Below, piece by piece: positions 33,289 to 46,200 of a DNA stretch of 64,000 nucleotides. Under the pieces are notes generated by a model, which searched no databases, was not told the DNA's origin, and saw nothing but the letters and a program-made list of their open reading frames with translations. This DNA is from Hansfordia pulvinata (taxonomy: Eukaryota; Ascomycota; Sordariomycetes; Xylariales). Location: NCBI GenBank assembly GCA_006538405.1, contig BJKQ01000014.1:1054001-1118000 (forward strand). The letters are read 5' to 3'. Numbering within the stretch: position 1 is the stretch's first letter; each line of letters begins with the position of its first letter. The position numbers were made by a program, and so were the translations under genes.

Positions 33289-33811
33289 GGACTTGAGCCA
33301 GAATCTATACTGGGCTGGTGCAGCAAGATGGTCTGTCTGTAGGTAGAATGCCATCGTTTGTGCGCGTGTATGCTATGCTGCGGTTAGCTCTCAAGGGCCA
33401 CGGCGAATGAGTAGCAATATGATTTCCACCCTGGTCCGCGACTCGCAACACGGCGCTTCATAATGAATCAACTGTCTGTCATGTATCCTCAAGATCCTCT
33501 ATAGAGTCAGCATGATGTATCCCGAAGCTTGGACTTGTTGAGTTGTGGTAGGCACAATGGAAACTGGTAAGTGAGGTAAGCAGTGCGCTAAAGTTAGCGA
33601 ATTGGACGACGCGGTGGTGAAAGACGAGAGCCCTTTCCGGTGGTCGCGCCCCACCACAACTGTCGTCACCACCACCACCGAGATCCATCATTCTGCATCC
33701 AGCATCCAACAACATTTCTCAGCGTAGCGAGTAAGCCACCACACGGCGTTGTCAGCGTCTTCTGCACTTCTCGAAATCGCCAGAAACATCAACCCGAGAG
33801 AGCCAGCCGAA
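33289..33811. other. intergenic, no gene seen
   Basis: A short spacer that probably contains the promoter and leader of the oligoribonuclease gene, with a CACCAC-rich patch near 33665. Confidence 0.5.
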
Positions 33812-34475
33812 ATGGGCAGCCAAGCTCCCCTGGTATGGATCGACTGCGAGGTAAGCGACACTGGCGAGGGGCCCCTCCGAGCCGAGCCGAAGAAGCCCGC
33901 CCCTTTGGCCACGCCTGCCGCAGCGCTGACAAAGGCCCCGCGCAGATGACGGGGCTCGACCCGGACAAGGACGAGATCATCGAGATCTTCTGCATCATCA
34001 CGCGGGGGACCTGACCATCATCGACCCGGAGGGCTGGGGCGCGGTGGTGCACCAGACGCCGGAGCGCATGGCGCAGATGGACGAGTGGTGCACGCGGACG
34101 CACGGCGACAGCGGGCTGACGGCGCGGGTGACGGCGTCGGCGACGACGGCGGAACAGGCCGCCGAGGAGCTGCTCGTGTACATCCAGAAGCACCTGCCGC
34201 GGCCGGGGGCCCTGCTCGCGGGCAGCAGCGTGCACGCCGACAAGGCGTTCCTGAGCCGGGGCCCGTACCGCAAGGTCATGGACTACCTGCACTACCGCAT
34301 CCTCGACGTCAGCTCCATCAAGGAGGCCGTGCGGCGCTGGTGCCCGCCCAGCGTGCTCGAGGCCGCCCCGCGCAAGACGTACACGCACCTGGCCCGCGAC
34401 GACATTCTCGAGAGCATTGCCGAGGCCCGCTACTACAAGGCCGCCATCTTTGACCGGGTGGTGCCGAGCCAGTAG
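33812..34475 (+). CDS. REX2: oligoribonuclease, one-base frame break
   Basis: Exon 1 (33812-33850) encodes MGSQAPLVWIDCE. A 95-nt intron (GTAAGC, branch GCTGAC, CGCAG) joins exon 2 from 33946 with MTGLDPDKDEIIEIFCIIT. This is the DEDD exonuclease opening, WIDCEMTGLD, with metal ligands Asp 11 and Glu 13. At a run of five G (34004-34008) the frame breaks and ends at TGA. The next frame continues DLTIIDPEGWGAVVHQTPER, MDEWCTRTHGDSGLT, SSVHADKAFLSR, HYRILDVSSIKEAVRRW and HLARDDILESIAEARYY, with the remaining Asp ligands and His. One added G gives 189 aa, about the length of the catalytic domain in mitochondrial Rex2-type enzymes. The enzyme degrades 2-5-nt RNAs to mononucleotides. There is little targeting sequence, so localisation is uncertain. 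Because the whole protein is otherwise intact, I read the break as a sequence error rather than decay. Confidence 0.88.
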
Positions 34476-35401
34476 GCTTGCCTGCCTGGGACGTGACGAT
34501 TCAATGGCAAGGAGCGAGATCTAGGTACATATGTGGCATTCAAACACACCACAATGTATCCGGAGCTGGGCCCGCCTGGTGTGCTCGACAGCTAGGCACG
34601 TACAAGAGGCAGGGTAGGTAGGATGTAGTATGGAAGCTGAGCCGGGAATGTGCGTGGGTTGCTATCAGACTTGCCTTACTTGTTGTCTCGTATCAGGGAA
34701 AGCTCACAGTGAAATAGATGCAACCCGGCCAACATCGGTACGGCAATCTGCTCAGTTTCCAAACTCCTCGTGCTGGTGACTGTCGCCCCGACTACCACTT
34801 CCCATGCAATGTCGGGCCCCCTCTGCCTCTGCGAAGAGACTCGACCAGCCGTGACGAGGTCTGCATCGCAGTGTAACCCCCCCACCTTGCAGATGAGGTC
34901 ATTCCGCTTGCGGTATGGTGGGAGCGTGTCAAGCTACAGGCGGGCAAGCATCAGTGGCCCTGCTCGTGCCGATCAGCGCTCGACCCCGCCATCGTCGCCT
35001 AGAGCTCCCTCTAGCAAGCACTCCACGGGGGATGGAAAGGCGTCTTCTTGTACTCGCTGGTATCTGCCAGCCTGTCGGGTGGCCCCGATACCCACACGTG
35101 CTATCGGCCAATGCACCGAGCGGAAGGCGCCACGGTGCATATCCTGTTGGCTGAGGTAGACCCTGAGTCTGTGGGTAGGTAGATAGGTACCGCCCTTTGC
35201 CCGGTACTCGCGGATACGTCCCGACCTGATGGAGGGGCTCCCGCTGTCCCCATCCAAACATCCAATTGTGGCACGAATCCGCACCCGCACCTCTTCGTCG
35301 CATCTGTTTCCTGTTTCCCCCTTTTCCTACTTGCTCTCCTCATCTTCTCCCTCCAACATACCCTCAAACACCCGTCCCGCTTCTGAACACACGGATCAAT
35401 C
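34476..35401. other. intergenic, no gene seen
   Basis: No supportable gene. It holds the oligoribonuclease 3' region and the phosphoglucomutase promoter. The last 120 bases are pyrimidine-rich (CTTCTCCCTCC type), as is common before the start of highly expressed fungal genes. Confidence 0.5.
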
Positions 35402-37393
<1,992 letters not shown>

Positions 37394-38059
37394 AGTGGCA
37401 GGGGCCGGAAAGATGATTAGCACTCGATACCTTCAGCGTCATACACGAAAAATGAGAAGAGACGAACCCAAGAAGATGCGGCACGCAGGGAAGGCTGTGA
37501 CAGCAAAACGCATGTAAGCACATTGTATGGAGATGCGTCTTGCGTGATGATTGCAAGCAGCGTCGCTTGGCACTCCAGGTGCATGGCGTCGGGGTCAGCA
37601 TGCACAAGCAGCGACTCCAAGATCACCCACCGGCTGTGACCATGAAACATGTGAAAATTCCCGGCTCGGGTCAGACCAGCCGAGAACCACCACACCAGGG
37701 TCTGAGACTAGCACGGCTTGACCCCTCAGGCTCACTTCCAGCCGCCACAGCGTGCCTGGACTAGGTGCCTATGCGACCTTGAGCCGGTGTGCCGATATTG
37801 TTTCTAGGTAGAGCCGATTTCGCATCAGCACCACTCATGAGCATAGCGTCGGCCGTAGTTCGTATGGCCCATGCCGGTGCCGGACTCCAAGATGACCAAA
37901 CTTGTGGAATAGTGGCTCGCTGTCATTGGGAATCCACGCCAGCAAATCTTATTACTTGCAAGGGTTCAAAATACTTGAGAGCACCGTGGTCTGTCCCTAC
38001 CTACCTGTTCTGGTTGGGCTTGGAACCCGGAGTGAACAATGGCTGAGGCAGTGTGGGCA

Positions 38060-38073
38060 TACGAGTACTCGTA
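38060..38073. repeat. dispersed palindrome TACGAGTACTCGTA
   Basis: Exact copy of the 14-base palindrome, in the spacer between the PGM2 and VPS9 genes. Confidence 0.9.
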
Positions 38074-38372
38074 ATGCATGACATTCTTACTGCGACTACC
38101 TAAATTTAACAGAGGCCCAAACCGGCAGCCTTGAAGATGTTAGGTAGGTACATGCTTCAGCAGATTCTTACAGAGCTGCATCAGGTACCGCTGTCGACGT
38201 GTAGGTATTGGCGGTGCCTTTCACGACTTGGGTTAGGTACCTGAATCCATTGCTCGAAATGGCACATGGTGATGCTGTGCCATCCTGTTCCGTTTTTTCG
38301 CCATCCCAAAACGGCTTGCGATAGGTACATGCGGCTACCTTGCAAGGTGAAGGCAGGCACCTGCATCCATTA

Positions 38373-38390
38373 GGTACGAGTACTCGTACC
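38373..38390. repeat. 18-base palindrome GGTACGAGTACTCGTACC
   Basis: The longest perfect version of the dispersed motif in the window, with GGTACC-like ends. A truncated second copy follows 10 bases later (CGAGTACTCGTACC). Confidence 0.92.
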
Positions 38391-39213
38391 GAACACGACT
38401 CGAGTACTCGTACCTCTGCAGCGGGCGCTGATCCTCGCCGCCACCCATGTACCTGCACCCCGATCAGCACGGACTGGACGGGAGCAGGGTGGAAAGCACC
38501 GAGTGGCTACGGTAGCTTATCGCATGGATGGCCGTCGTTCGTCGCCAGATGCATCCAGACCACCCCCGACGCTCGTCTCTGCCATCCTTCCCTCTTCCCC
38601 AACCGCTTCCACCGCCGACACAGCCCTCGCTTTCCCACCCGCCGCATGTCAAAACACGCCCGAGTACCAGCTGGATTTCCGAACCCCTCGTTCGTTAGGC
38701 ATTGCCCAGGTTCACTTCACCTCTACCCAGCTCGGCCCATCTAGGCCCCGTCTCCGGCGGCGACGCATCAGCGCCCCATCGCACAACGCCCACGACATCA
38801 GCCCAAGCCACGCGTCGTCTTTCGGCTCGGATCCCGACGATCGCATGGGATACCGTAGGCAAGCCGCCCACACAAAGACCATCCGATATAGGCCCGCCGT
38901 GCCTGGTGTTCCGTCCCAGTCTCGCCCCGCGGCCTCGCCCGGCGCTCCGAACTTGCCGTCCCCGGAGGTCGCCTCCGCTTTCCATGACCCGAACCCGGCG
39001 CAGCCCTGGAAGGCATGTTGTTCGAGTCGGCGCGCCACCGCCGTCCCCAGCTGCTACCGTCCAACTATCATCGCACTCACAATCCCGGTAGCCACCACCG
39101 TTCTCTCCGCCGTCGCCAGCTTTCGTCAGAGCTCCCGCTACCCCAGCCCCAGCTCCAGCTCCAACTGCGACACCCGCGCCTGCGCCAGCGCCGCCTCCAG
39201 CGCCAACGCTTGA

Positions 39214-42200
39214 ATGCAACCCCTGAATCCCTTCCTGGCCGCCTTCTTCAAGCCCGGCAACCCCATCGTCAACCAGTGCTCTCCAGTTCACCACCACATA
39301 CTCCTTGTCCCCACCACAGACTTCCTGCTCTCGGCCCGCGAGGTCGAGACTGGCCAACCAACCGCTGAGCTCCTAGCCGTCGAGGACGTTCTCGCCAGCC
39401 ATGTACTCCGCGTCCCTACCCCGAGCGCCACCACCGGCCAGGCTGCCGGGGGCAAGGACTCTCAAAGCGGCTCGTCGGCCATTGCAAATCTGCGCGACGT
39501 CAGAGGCAAAGCCCGCCAGTACACCACTTTGAACGGCCGGACCATTGTCATCAAAGACGCAAACGTCTTCACCAGCAAGGGTAGGCTCACCCCCGCGACC
39601 GAGAGACCCGTACTGACTAATATTTCCAGGCTTCAGATCCATAGCGCAGGCTCAACTCCTTGCCGACGCGATCTGGTATCCGGACGCCCTCGAGCCTCGC
39701 CAATGGCTCATCTACTACATCTCCCGGCCTCTGGTCGGCACCTGGGAAGAAGTGTACATCGAGCCCGCCATATTTGTCGATGGCATGGCCAAGGAGAGGC
39801 AGGCCGAGGCAAATCGCATCGCCGCTATCGAGAATGGCGAGCCCAGCTTGCCCCGCAAGAAGGAGATCAAGAACTTCCACGAGCTGCTCAACAACTTTCC
39901 TCTTATCGCCCGCCAGATGCAGCCAGGCCTCGACAAGCTGTTCCACGAGTTTACCACCATCTTCGAACGACCCTTGCCGCCGCCGCCCTCTGCCGCGCAT
40001 ATCCCAGACCCTCTTCCGGATGGTCCTATCACGGCTGCGATGCGCAAGGCCAGGACTCACAGCATGTCTGCGCGGCGCAACAGCTTCGATGGCCAGGCTG
40101 GTACCCGGCCCGTCGATGACTTCTTTTCCGAAGACGACGAGCATGTGATGAGGACGTCAATGGAGACCGCAGTCACTTCTGCCATTGACATATTCCAGGG
40201 TGTCGACAAACAGCAGCTTTCCATGCTGGGCGCCACTACTGACCTGACGGGCCCTTTGGTGGAGGGTCTGATCGAGCGTTATGTGGCTGAAAACGTCCAC
40301 TCCATAATCTGGCCTCGCTTGGCATCCATGCGCCGACGGGAAGATCTGGAGCTTGAGGCCAAGATTCGCCAGATGGAACACATCGACATTTCCCAACTTG
40401 GCGTTTTCATCGGCGGAGGTACCAAGGCGAAGCAGGAGTTGACGGTGCGCTTGGGCACGGCTGTGGAAGAGTTTCGGAAGATGACGAACGCCATGTGTCC
40501 CCAAGACATGCTCCACATCCTGCTGTCCACAATGAAGACCGTGTCGACACTCGCTGCGCAGTCTGCCCCTGATCCCATCTCGGGCGTGAGCTCGGAGAAG
40601 CCTATTCTCACCATCAATGCCGACAGTCTGGTATCTCTGCTGCTGTACGTGGTGATACGTGCCGGCCTCAAGCACCTGCAGGCGCGGCTGTCCTACATGA
40701 GACACTTCATTTTCATCGACGATGTGGACAGTGGCGAGATGGGCTACGCGCTGAGCACCTTTGAAGCCGTCCTGACATACCTGTTTGGCGATTCGAGTAG
40801 CTTGCGGAAAGCCAGTAGGAGGAACAAGTCCCTCTGGGATGCCACGACCAAGGGAGACATGGCTGAGCTCCGGCAGATGATGGATCCGGACACGGAAGTC
40901 TTCGAAGAGGACGAACCCCCGCAGTCGCCTACGTTCAGCCAGGCCCCGTCGGTGAATTGGAGCGTGAGGAATGGCTCTCGTCGCTCTTCAATCGACTTAT
41001 CTCGGCCCGGATCTTCAGATGGTCCCGGGCTGAGCCATGTGTTCCCTTTCCAATCGAAGGCCAACGAGTCCACGCCGAAGAGGAAAAAGCGAGTATCCAT
41101 GGATACTAGAAGTCTCTCCAGCAGCTCCGAATTTTCCTTCCACTCCAGAACAGCAAGTATCGGCACCCTCGGGAGCGGAATTGAGGGCGACATCTCCGTC
41201 GAGCGGCTGTGCCAGACGCAGGACTCGTCAGGGGATTCAGTCCCCATGATGGCCATTCAACATAACCAGCCCGAAGCTCTCAGGTTTCTCTTGACTATGA
41301 GCGAGTACTTCCCCCCCGAAGCCATATTGCAAGATTGCAACAATGAGGGGACGACTCTGCTCAGTGCTGCAGTTCAACTGGGCCGAACGGAGGTGATCAA
41401 CACCATTCTGGATTTCGTCATGTACTTGCCAGACCAACAACACGTTACGAATTATCTGGCCCTGCAAGACAACAGGGGCCGCAGCGTTGCGCACTATCTA
41501 TTCCAGGCTCCTTCCCTGATCGATCGCATGGGCCAACTTATCAACTGGAAGCAAAAGGACAAGAATGGTCAAACGCCACTATTCGCGCTGTGCAGATCCT
41601 ATGATCATTCCGATTACCAAAACATGGTCGTAAGCGGCCTTGTAGCTGCGACGAGAGCACAGGGAGATGGCGAGCCCCTTCATCTTGACGACCACGTCGA
41701 CCTCAAGGGGAACACGTTGCTTCACATCGTCAATGATCCACACCTGGCTACCAGGGTGCTCCGAGACTGCGATGTCGACGTCAATGCCACAAACGAGAAG
41801 AAGTTCACGGCGCTGATGCTGGCCAGCAAGTACGGTCGCTACGAGATGGTCAAGATTCTGTACGCAGACCCTCGGGTGGACACGGCGGCCAAGGAGTTAC
41901 GCGGGCTCACAGCCGTCGAACTGGCCAAAGATGACGATGTTCGCAACCGGATCGACGATCTCGCACTCTTCGGCTTGCCTCCAGGTGATGACGGCCGCAT
42001 CACTGGCGTTATCCGCTCCTTCTTTGTGGAAGACGCCACTATCAGACTGGTGCTTAAATCGGGAGCCCCCATAGACACCAGCAGCTTTGCCGTGACCACG
42101 TGCCGCCGATCGATGGCCGACTTTGAGCGCCTCGCCAAGCTCCTAGCATTGGAGAACCCGGCATCGTGGATTCCCAACATTGCCACGCAACGGTCGCCCT

Positions 42201-43291
42201 TCCAGATCCCCTCGAAGCCATCTCGCTCCGTGCTCAAGGACCTGCAGGTCCGGGCCAACGCGTTCATGAAGATTTTGCTCTCGCACCCCACTTTTGCGAC
42301 GCACGAGATGCTCTGGGAGTTTTTCCTAGTACCCGACCTGCAGGCCGATATGATGGAGCAACGAAGCGTGCTCAAGGCGCAGGCGCGGGCGGAGAAGGTC
42401 CGGGACGAGTTGGAGCCGCTCGAGGACCTGCGCGAGGTCGAGCAGTTTGTCGAGCACGCCCGCGAAATGGTTCGTGGTGTCAACTACGCAACGAAGAGCG
42501 TGGCACGACGAGCCAATGTCGTGGGCGTGGCCGCTGCTGGTGGGTTGCCGTGCCCTCGCCTTTTCTCGAGTCCCTTGGCATGCTAACGTTTACTGATTTT
42601 AGATCTCTTCGAGGCTTCGAACCACTTATCGCGTGGAGTCGCGAGGCTTGCATTCCTTCCGGAATCGCACAATGCTGCGTTTGCACTGTTTGTGAGCTCG
42701 ACCGAGCCACCCCAGTCGAACCCGACTGGGGCCTTGCACGCATCCCTTCTGGCCCTGCAATCCACGATACAAGCTATGCTCTCCTCCCTGTCTCGGCCGC
42801 CGCAGCTCGTCTCGCAGGTAGCGGCAGCTCGGCGGGCCGCGGACAGGCTGGCCGGGTCTTCAAACTCGTCTGCGGCCGGGGGCGCGTCAGACCAGCAAGG
42901 GCAATCGTCGTCGCGGAGCAGCAGCGCGTGGACGCCGGCGCTGGTGGCGGTGACGGGCCTGCTGGACGAGACACGGCAGCGGCGGGTGGCAGAGGAGAAG
43001 GGCAACCGGGCGCGACAGGTGCGTGCCGAGGCGGACGACGCGGCGAGGGAGCTGCGCTACTCGCAGCAGGTGGTGGCGGCTGAACTGGCGGGGTGGCACG
43101 ACGCTCACGCGCGGGCGGGGCGCGCCGCGCTGCGGGACTACGCTCGCGGCATGCTCGTCCTCGAGCGGGAGCGGCTGGCGACGCTGCGGAGAGCCCTGCG
43201 CCGAGCCGGCGGCGGCAGCGGCAGCGGCAGCGGCAGCGGTGGCGCCGGGGGCTCGAGGGTAGGGCCCGTGGAGTCCCAGCGAGCGCAATAG
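39214..43291 (+). CDS. VRL1: VPS9-ankyrin-PX/BAR endosomal protein (Vrl1/VARP type)
   Basis: Three exons (39214-39580, 39630-42539, 42603-43291) give 3966 nt, 1321 aa. Intron 1 is 49 nt with a perfect TACTGACTAA branch; intron 2 is GTGGGT..TTTTAG. The opening MQPLNPFLAAFFKPGNPIVN leads a conserved N-terminal domain. A VPS9 domain is centred on residues 450-500 (NADSLVSLLLYVVIRAG, then GEMGYALSTFEAVLTYL) and should act as a Rab5-family exchange factor. Ankyrin repeats span about 660-870 (NQPEALRFLL, GRTEVINTILDF, FTALMLASKYGRYEMVKIL). A PX-like region at about 910-1030 (MADFERLAKLLALENPASWI, PFQIPSKPSR) and a BAR-like helical C-terminus follow, ending in low-complexity Ser/Gly. This order matches yeast Vrl1, part of the Vrl1-Vin1 (VINE) sorting-nexin coat, and relates to animal VARP. 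It acts on endosomes. Confidence 0.9.
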
Positions 43292-46200
43292 CCGGAGTGG
43301 CTGCTGCGGGGAGTGATCGGAGGAAACAGGTCATCAGTGACGTGGAAACAGGATCCCGGCTCTTGGCGAGCCATGGAATAGCCCAAGCTACGAAGCCGAT
43401 GTGGGAAGGTCTCGTCTCCCGTGAGTTGTCAATGATGGCTTTGGAAAGCGATCAAAGCGGCAGCTGTCGGCCTCTACCTGTCGTTGTCCCGGTGGCGGAC
43501 GAGGGGGTTACAGACCCTGCAGAGCATTGCGTCCTTGTCTTCAGGACCACGGTTGGATATAGACACCCACGTTGCATCGCCCCAACCATCGAGTCTGCCG
43601 TCTTCTTCTCTGGCCAATGACCGCAGCCCGCACGGATCGAATTACGTGACTGGAAAGCTCAGGCGGTGCTCGCAGATCTGTGCTGCAGGTATGGTAACAG
43701 TTCCTCGCGTGTAGCGCACATGTATCGTTCTGGTTGCTGAGTAGTCCGGATCGTCGATGGAGGCGAGACGGTGCTACTTCCCGAGCAGCTGGATCAGTGT
43801 TGCTCTCTAGAAGCAAGCAAGATGCGGGGCCGAGAAGGGGTTGCCCGCCCGCGCCGTGTGGCGTAGACCGTACGTAGGGAGGTGGGTGGGAGATGTGAGA
43901 GGAGGGCGTGGAGATTGGATGATGGTTGGCGCAGAGAGGACCAGGCCATCTCAAGTCTGGCTGACGATTCCTCCCCCCCGTCTCTTACCTTTACGACGGA
44001 CGGAGAGATGGATCGTGTTTCATCGCGCCGGTGCTTCCTCGTTTCATCTGGGCATATCGGGTTGAGGGCATGTGCGGTGTGCGATGTGCGATGTGCGTCA
44101 TGCTTTGCGAGTACTCGCGAGGGCCAAGCCTTGTGCGTCCAGAAGGGGGGAGCGACTTTGTGCTGGTCGGGGAGGTAGCCGAGCTGTCCGAAGCTTGAGA
44201 GGACCGAGCATCTGCCCATCCTGCATACGGGCACAGATTCTGCAGGTGTACGACACATAGTATCTCTAGCAACAGAGAAGGCGTGAGAGACGCAATGTCT
44301 GATCTCTGATCTCCCCGTGCCCGTGTCTACGAGTATCAGCGCCATTCGTACAAGTGACCCGGCAGTCTCCTGGGGCACGTGGGGCAGAGCATCAAGGTTG
44401 GAGATGGCCTCCTGCATATGCGGGTATGACTCTTCAGGTTGCCCCCTCCCGATCTCAAGAGCCCTGTGTTTCTCGTTTCGTTTGTGTAATCCGGGCCGGC
44501 ACCACGCTGCTGGTTCGAAAGTGCCGGGTTGGCTGTCTACTCCGTAGTAAGGTAGATGCCACAGACGGGATAATGGGACCTTGGGTTCCCAAGGTACCTA
44601 ATCCATGTCAACCCTGCTCAGAGTTGCAGCAAGTACGGCGGGCTAGACTGCATGTGGTGCGTGGGTGAGTCATCGACGTCTGGCGGGACTGTGGATGGAA
44701 GTCGTGGGATCTCCATCGCATCGAATTACAGTGACTTGAGCGGCGCTCGGATTCCCTGCCACCGTCCAAGTACCAGCTTCTTATCTCTGCATGGATGACT
44801 GTTCTGTGCTCTTTCCATCTCTCGTTTTCCTGCATGTGGGCTTTTTCTGAAACAGCCCGGCGCTGGCCTGCATGTGCACGTCGGATGACAGAAGGCAAGA
44901 GCAGAGGGCAGAGGTCTGGTGCATTAGTCCAGGTAGGTACCTCCTTACCTACTAGCGTGCCTAGATACAACGTAGGGTAAGGTACGAGTATGCACAGAAA
45001 GAAAGAGGCAGAGGTGGAAGCTACCTTGCGAAGCTCAGAACTCTGAAACACGGCCCAACCCAACATCCAGCGCCCTTTTTTTTTTTTTTTTTTTTTGCGC
45101 GCGCGCTCTTCCAGTCGACACTTCACCAGGTCTTGTGCTCCCCTCCACCCCTCCGTCGTCCATCCATCCATCCTGGCTTGGATCGCCAGTTTGCACTCTT
45201 CATCAACGCTACTGCACTACCCCGGCGTGGCCGGCCCCTTCACCGTCCTCTTCGTGCTGCCCCCCGTGCCCCCCCCTCCGCCTGTCTCCCCTCGTAAGCG
45301 CCCACGACCAATCGACGCGCCGTCTCACCACCACCCCGGCTCAGCCGACTGCCGATTGGCCGCCGCGCCCCCCGGACTCGCCACGGCTGCCCCCGAGCGC
45401 GTCGCCCTCAGCTCTGCCCTATCACGCCGCGCCAAATCCCGTCCGCGCCCACCGCGTTCCCGCCCGCCCAAGCGCGTCCCCGGATCGCCCTCGGCGCGTA
45501 CGGCAGTCCTGCTAGTACGTGCGAGCACGCCACCTCACTACGAGCCCTCCCTCGTCCCAGGGAGCCCTCACCTAACCTATCGTTAGACACCGCGACACCT
45601 CGACCAGCCGGGCAACCGCCCCACCTCTCCTCTTCGATTGTCGTCCCTCTAAGCGCGCGTTCGAGAAATCAGCGCTTCCTCCCAGCCCAGCAGAGCCGCC
45701 TCACCTCGCCTCGCCTCGCCTCGTCTCTGGCCCAGCAAACTGCCCCCGCGCCACATCAAACGCTGCACCGCCGACCCAAGGCGCCGCATGAGACGCGGCT
45801 GCTCGACTTGCCGTCCTCATGACGTCCCCAGGGGCCTTGACGACGTCGCCAAGGGTCTTGATAACGCTCCCGGAGGGGCGCGATGTTTGCTGCGATTGCT
45901 ATCCCGGCGGCCTCAGCAGCCAGGCCACTTGCTTGTTGCAGAGTGTCATCTCCCCTTGGCGCGAGGTAGCATTTACGCGCGGCGCAGCACGGCGCTTAAC
46001 AGGTGCGGATTCTCGAGGCAAAGCGAGTGGACGTCTTGTGCCAGGCCCTCTCCGCTGGCATCGCGGTCTTGGCCAGCGGATCTCTCTCTCTCTTTCTCTC
46101 TCTATCCGCAGTCCGTCCCATCCTGTCTTCCTCGGCTGTCGCCTGCGCGCTGAATTTGCCCGCCCCGGACTTTCATTAGCCGCCGTGATGCCAGCAATCG

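Larger units (their letters stand above)
37394..39213. other. intergenic, palindrome-rich, no gene seen
   Basis: No supportable gene, although Pro/Ser-rich frames run through 38500-39200 directly before the VPS9 gene and are probably its leader. It contains the palindrome at 38060-38073, a stronger 18-base version at 38373-38390, another CGAGTACTCG at 38401-38410, and several TAGGTA words. Confidence 0.5.

Noticed and set aside
38503..39213. Pro/Ser-rich frame directly before the Vrl1-type start
   Set aside because: It ends at the TGA that overlaps the next ATG region, has no motif, and the conserved opening MQPLNPFLAAFF gives a better start. It is likely leader sequence.
43794..44417. Minus-strand 207-codon frame downstream of the Vrl1-type gene
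   Set aside because: No domain, many rare residues, and no supporting intron signals; considered chance.
44500..44540. tRNA T-arm-like GGTTCGAAA
   Set aside because: The flanking bases do not pair into a T stem, and no acceptor or anticodon arms could be drawn.
45788..46153. Start of a Zn(II)2Cys6 regulator (RRGCSTCR)
   Set aside because: Only the first two Cys are present. The rest of the C6 cluster is not found in any frame or through a plausible splice, and downstream sequence is not protein-like.
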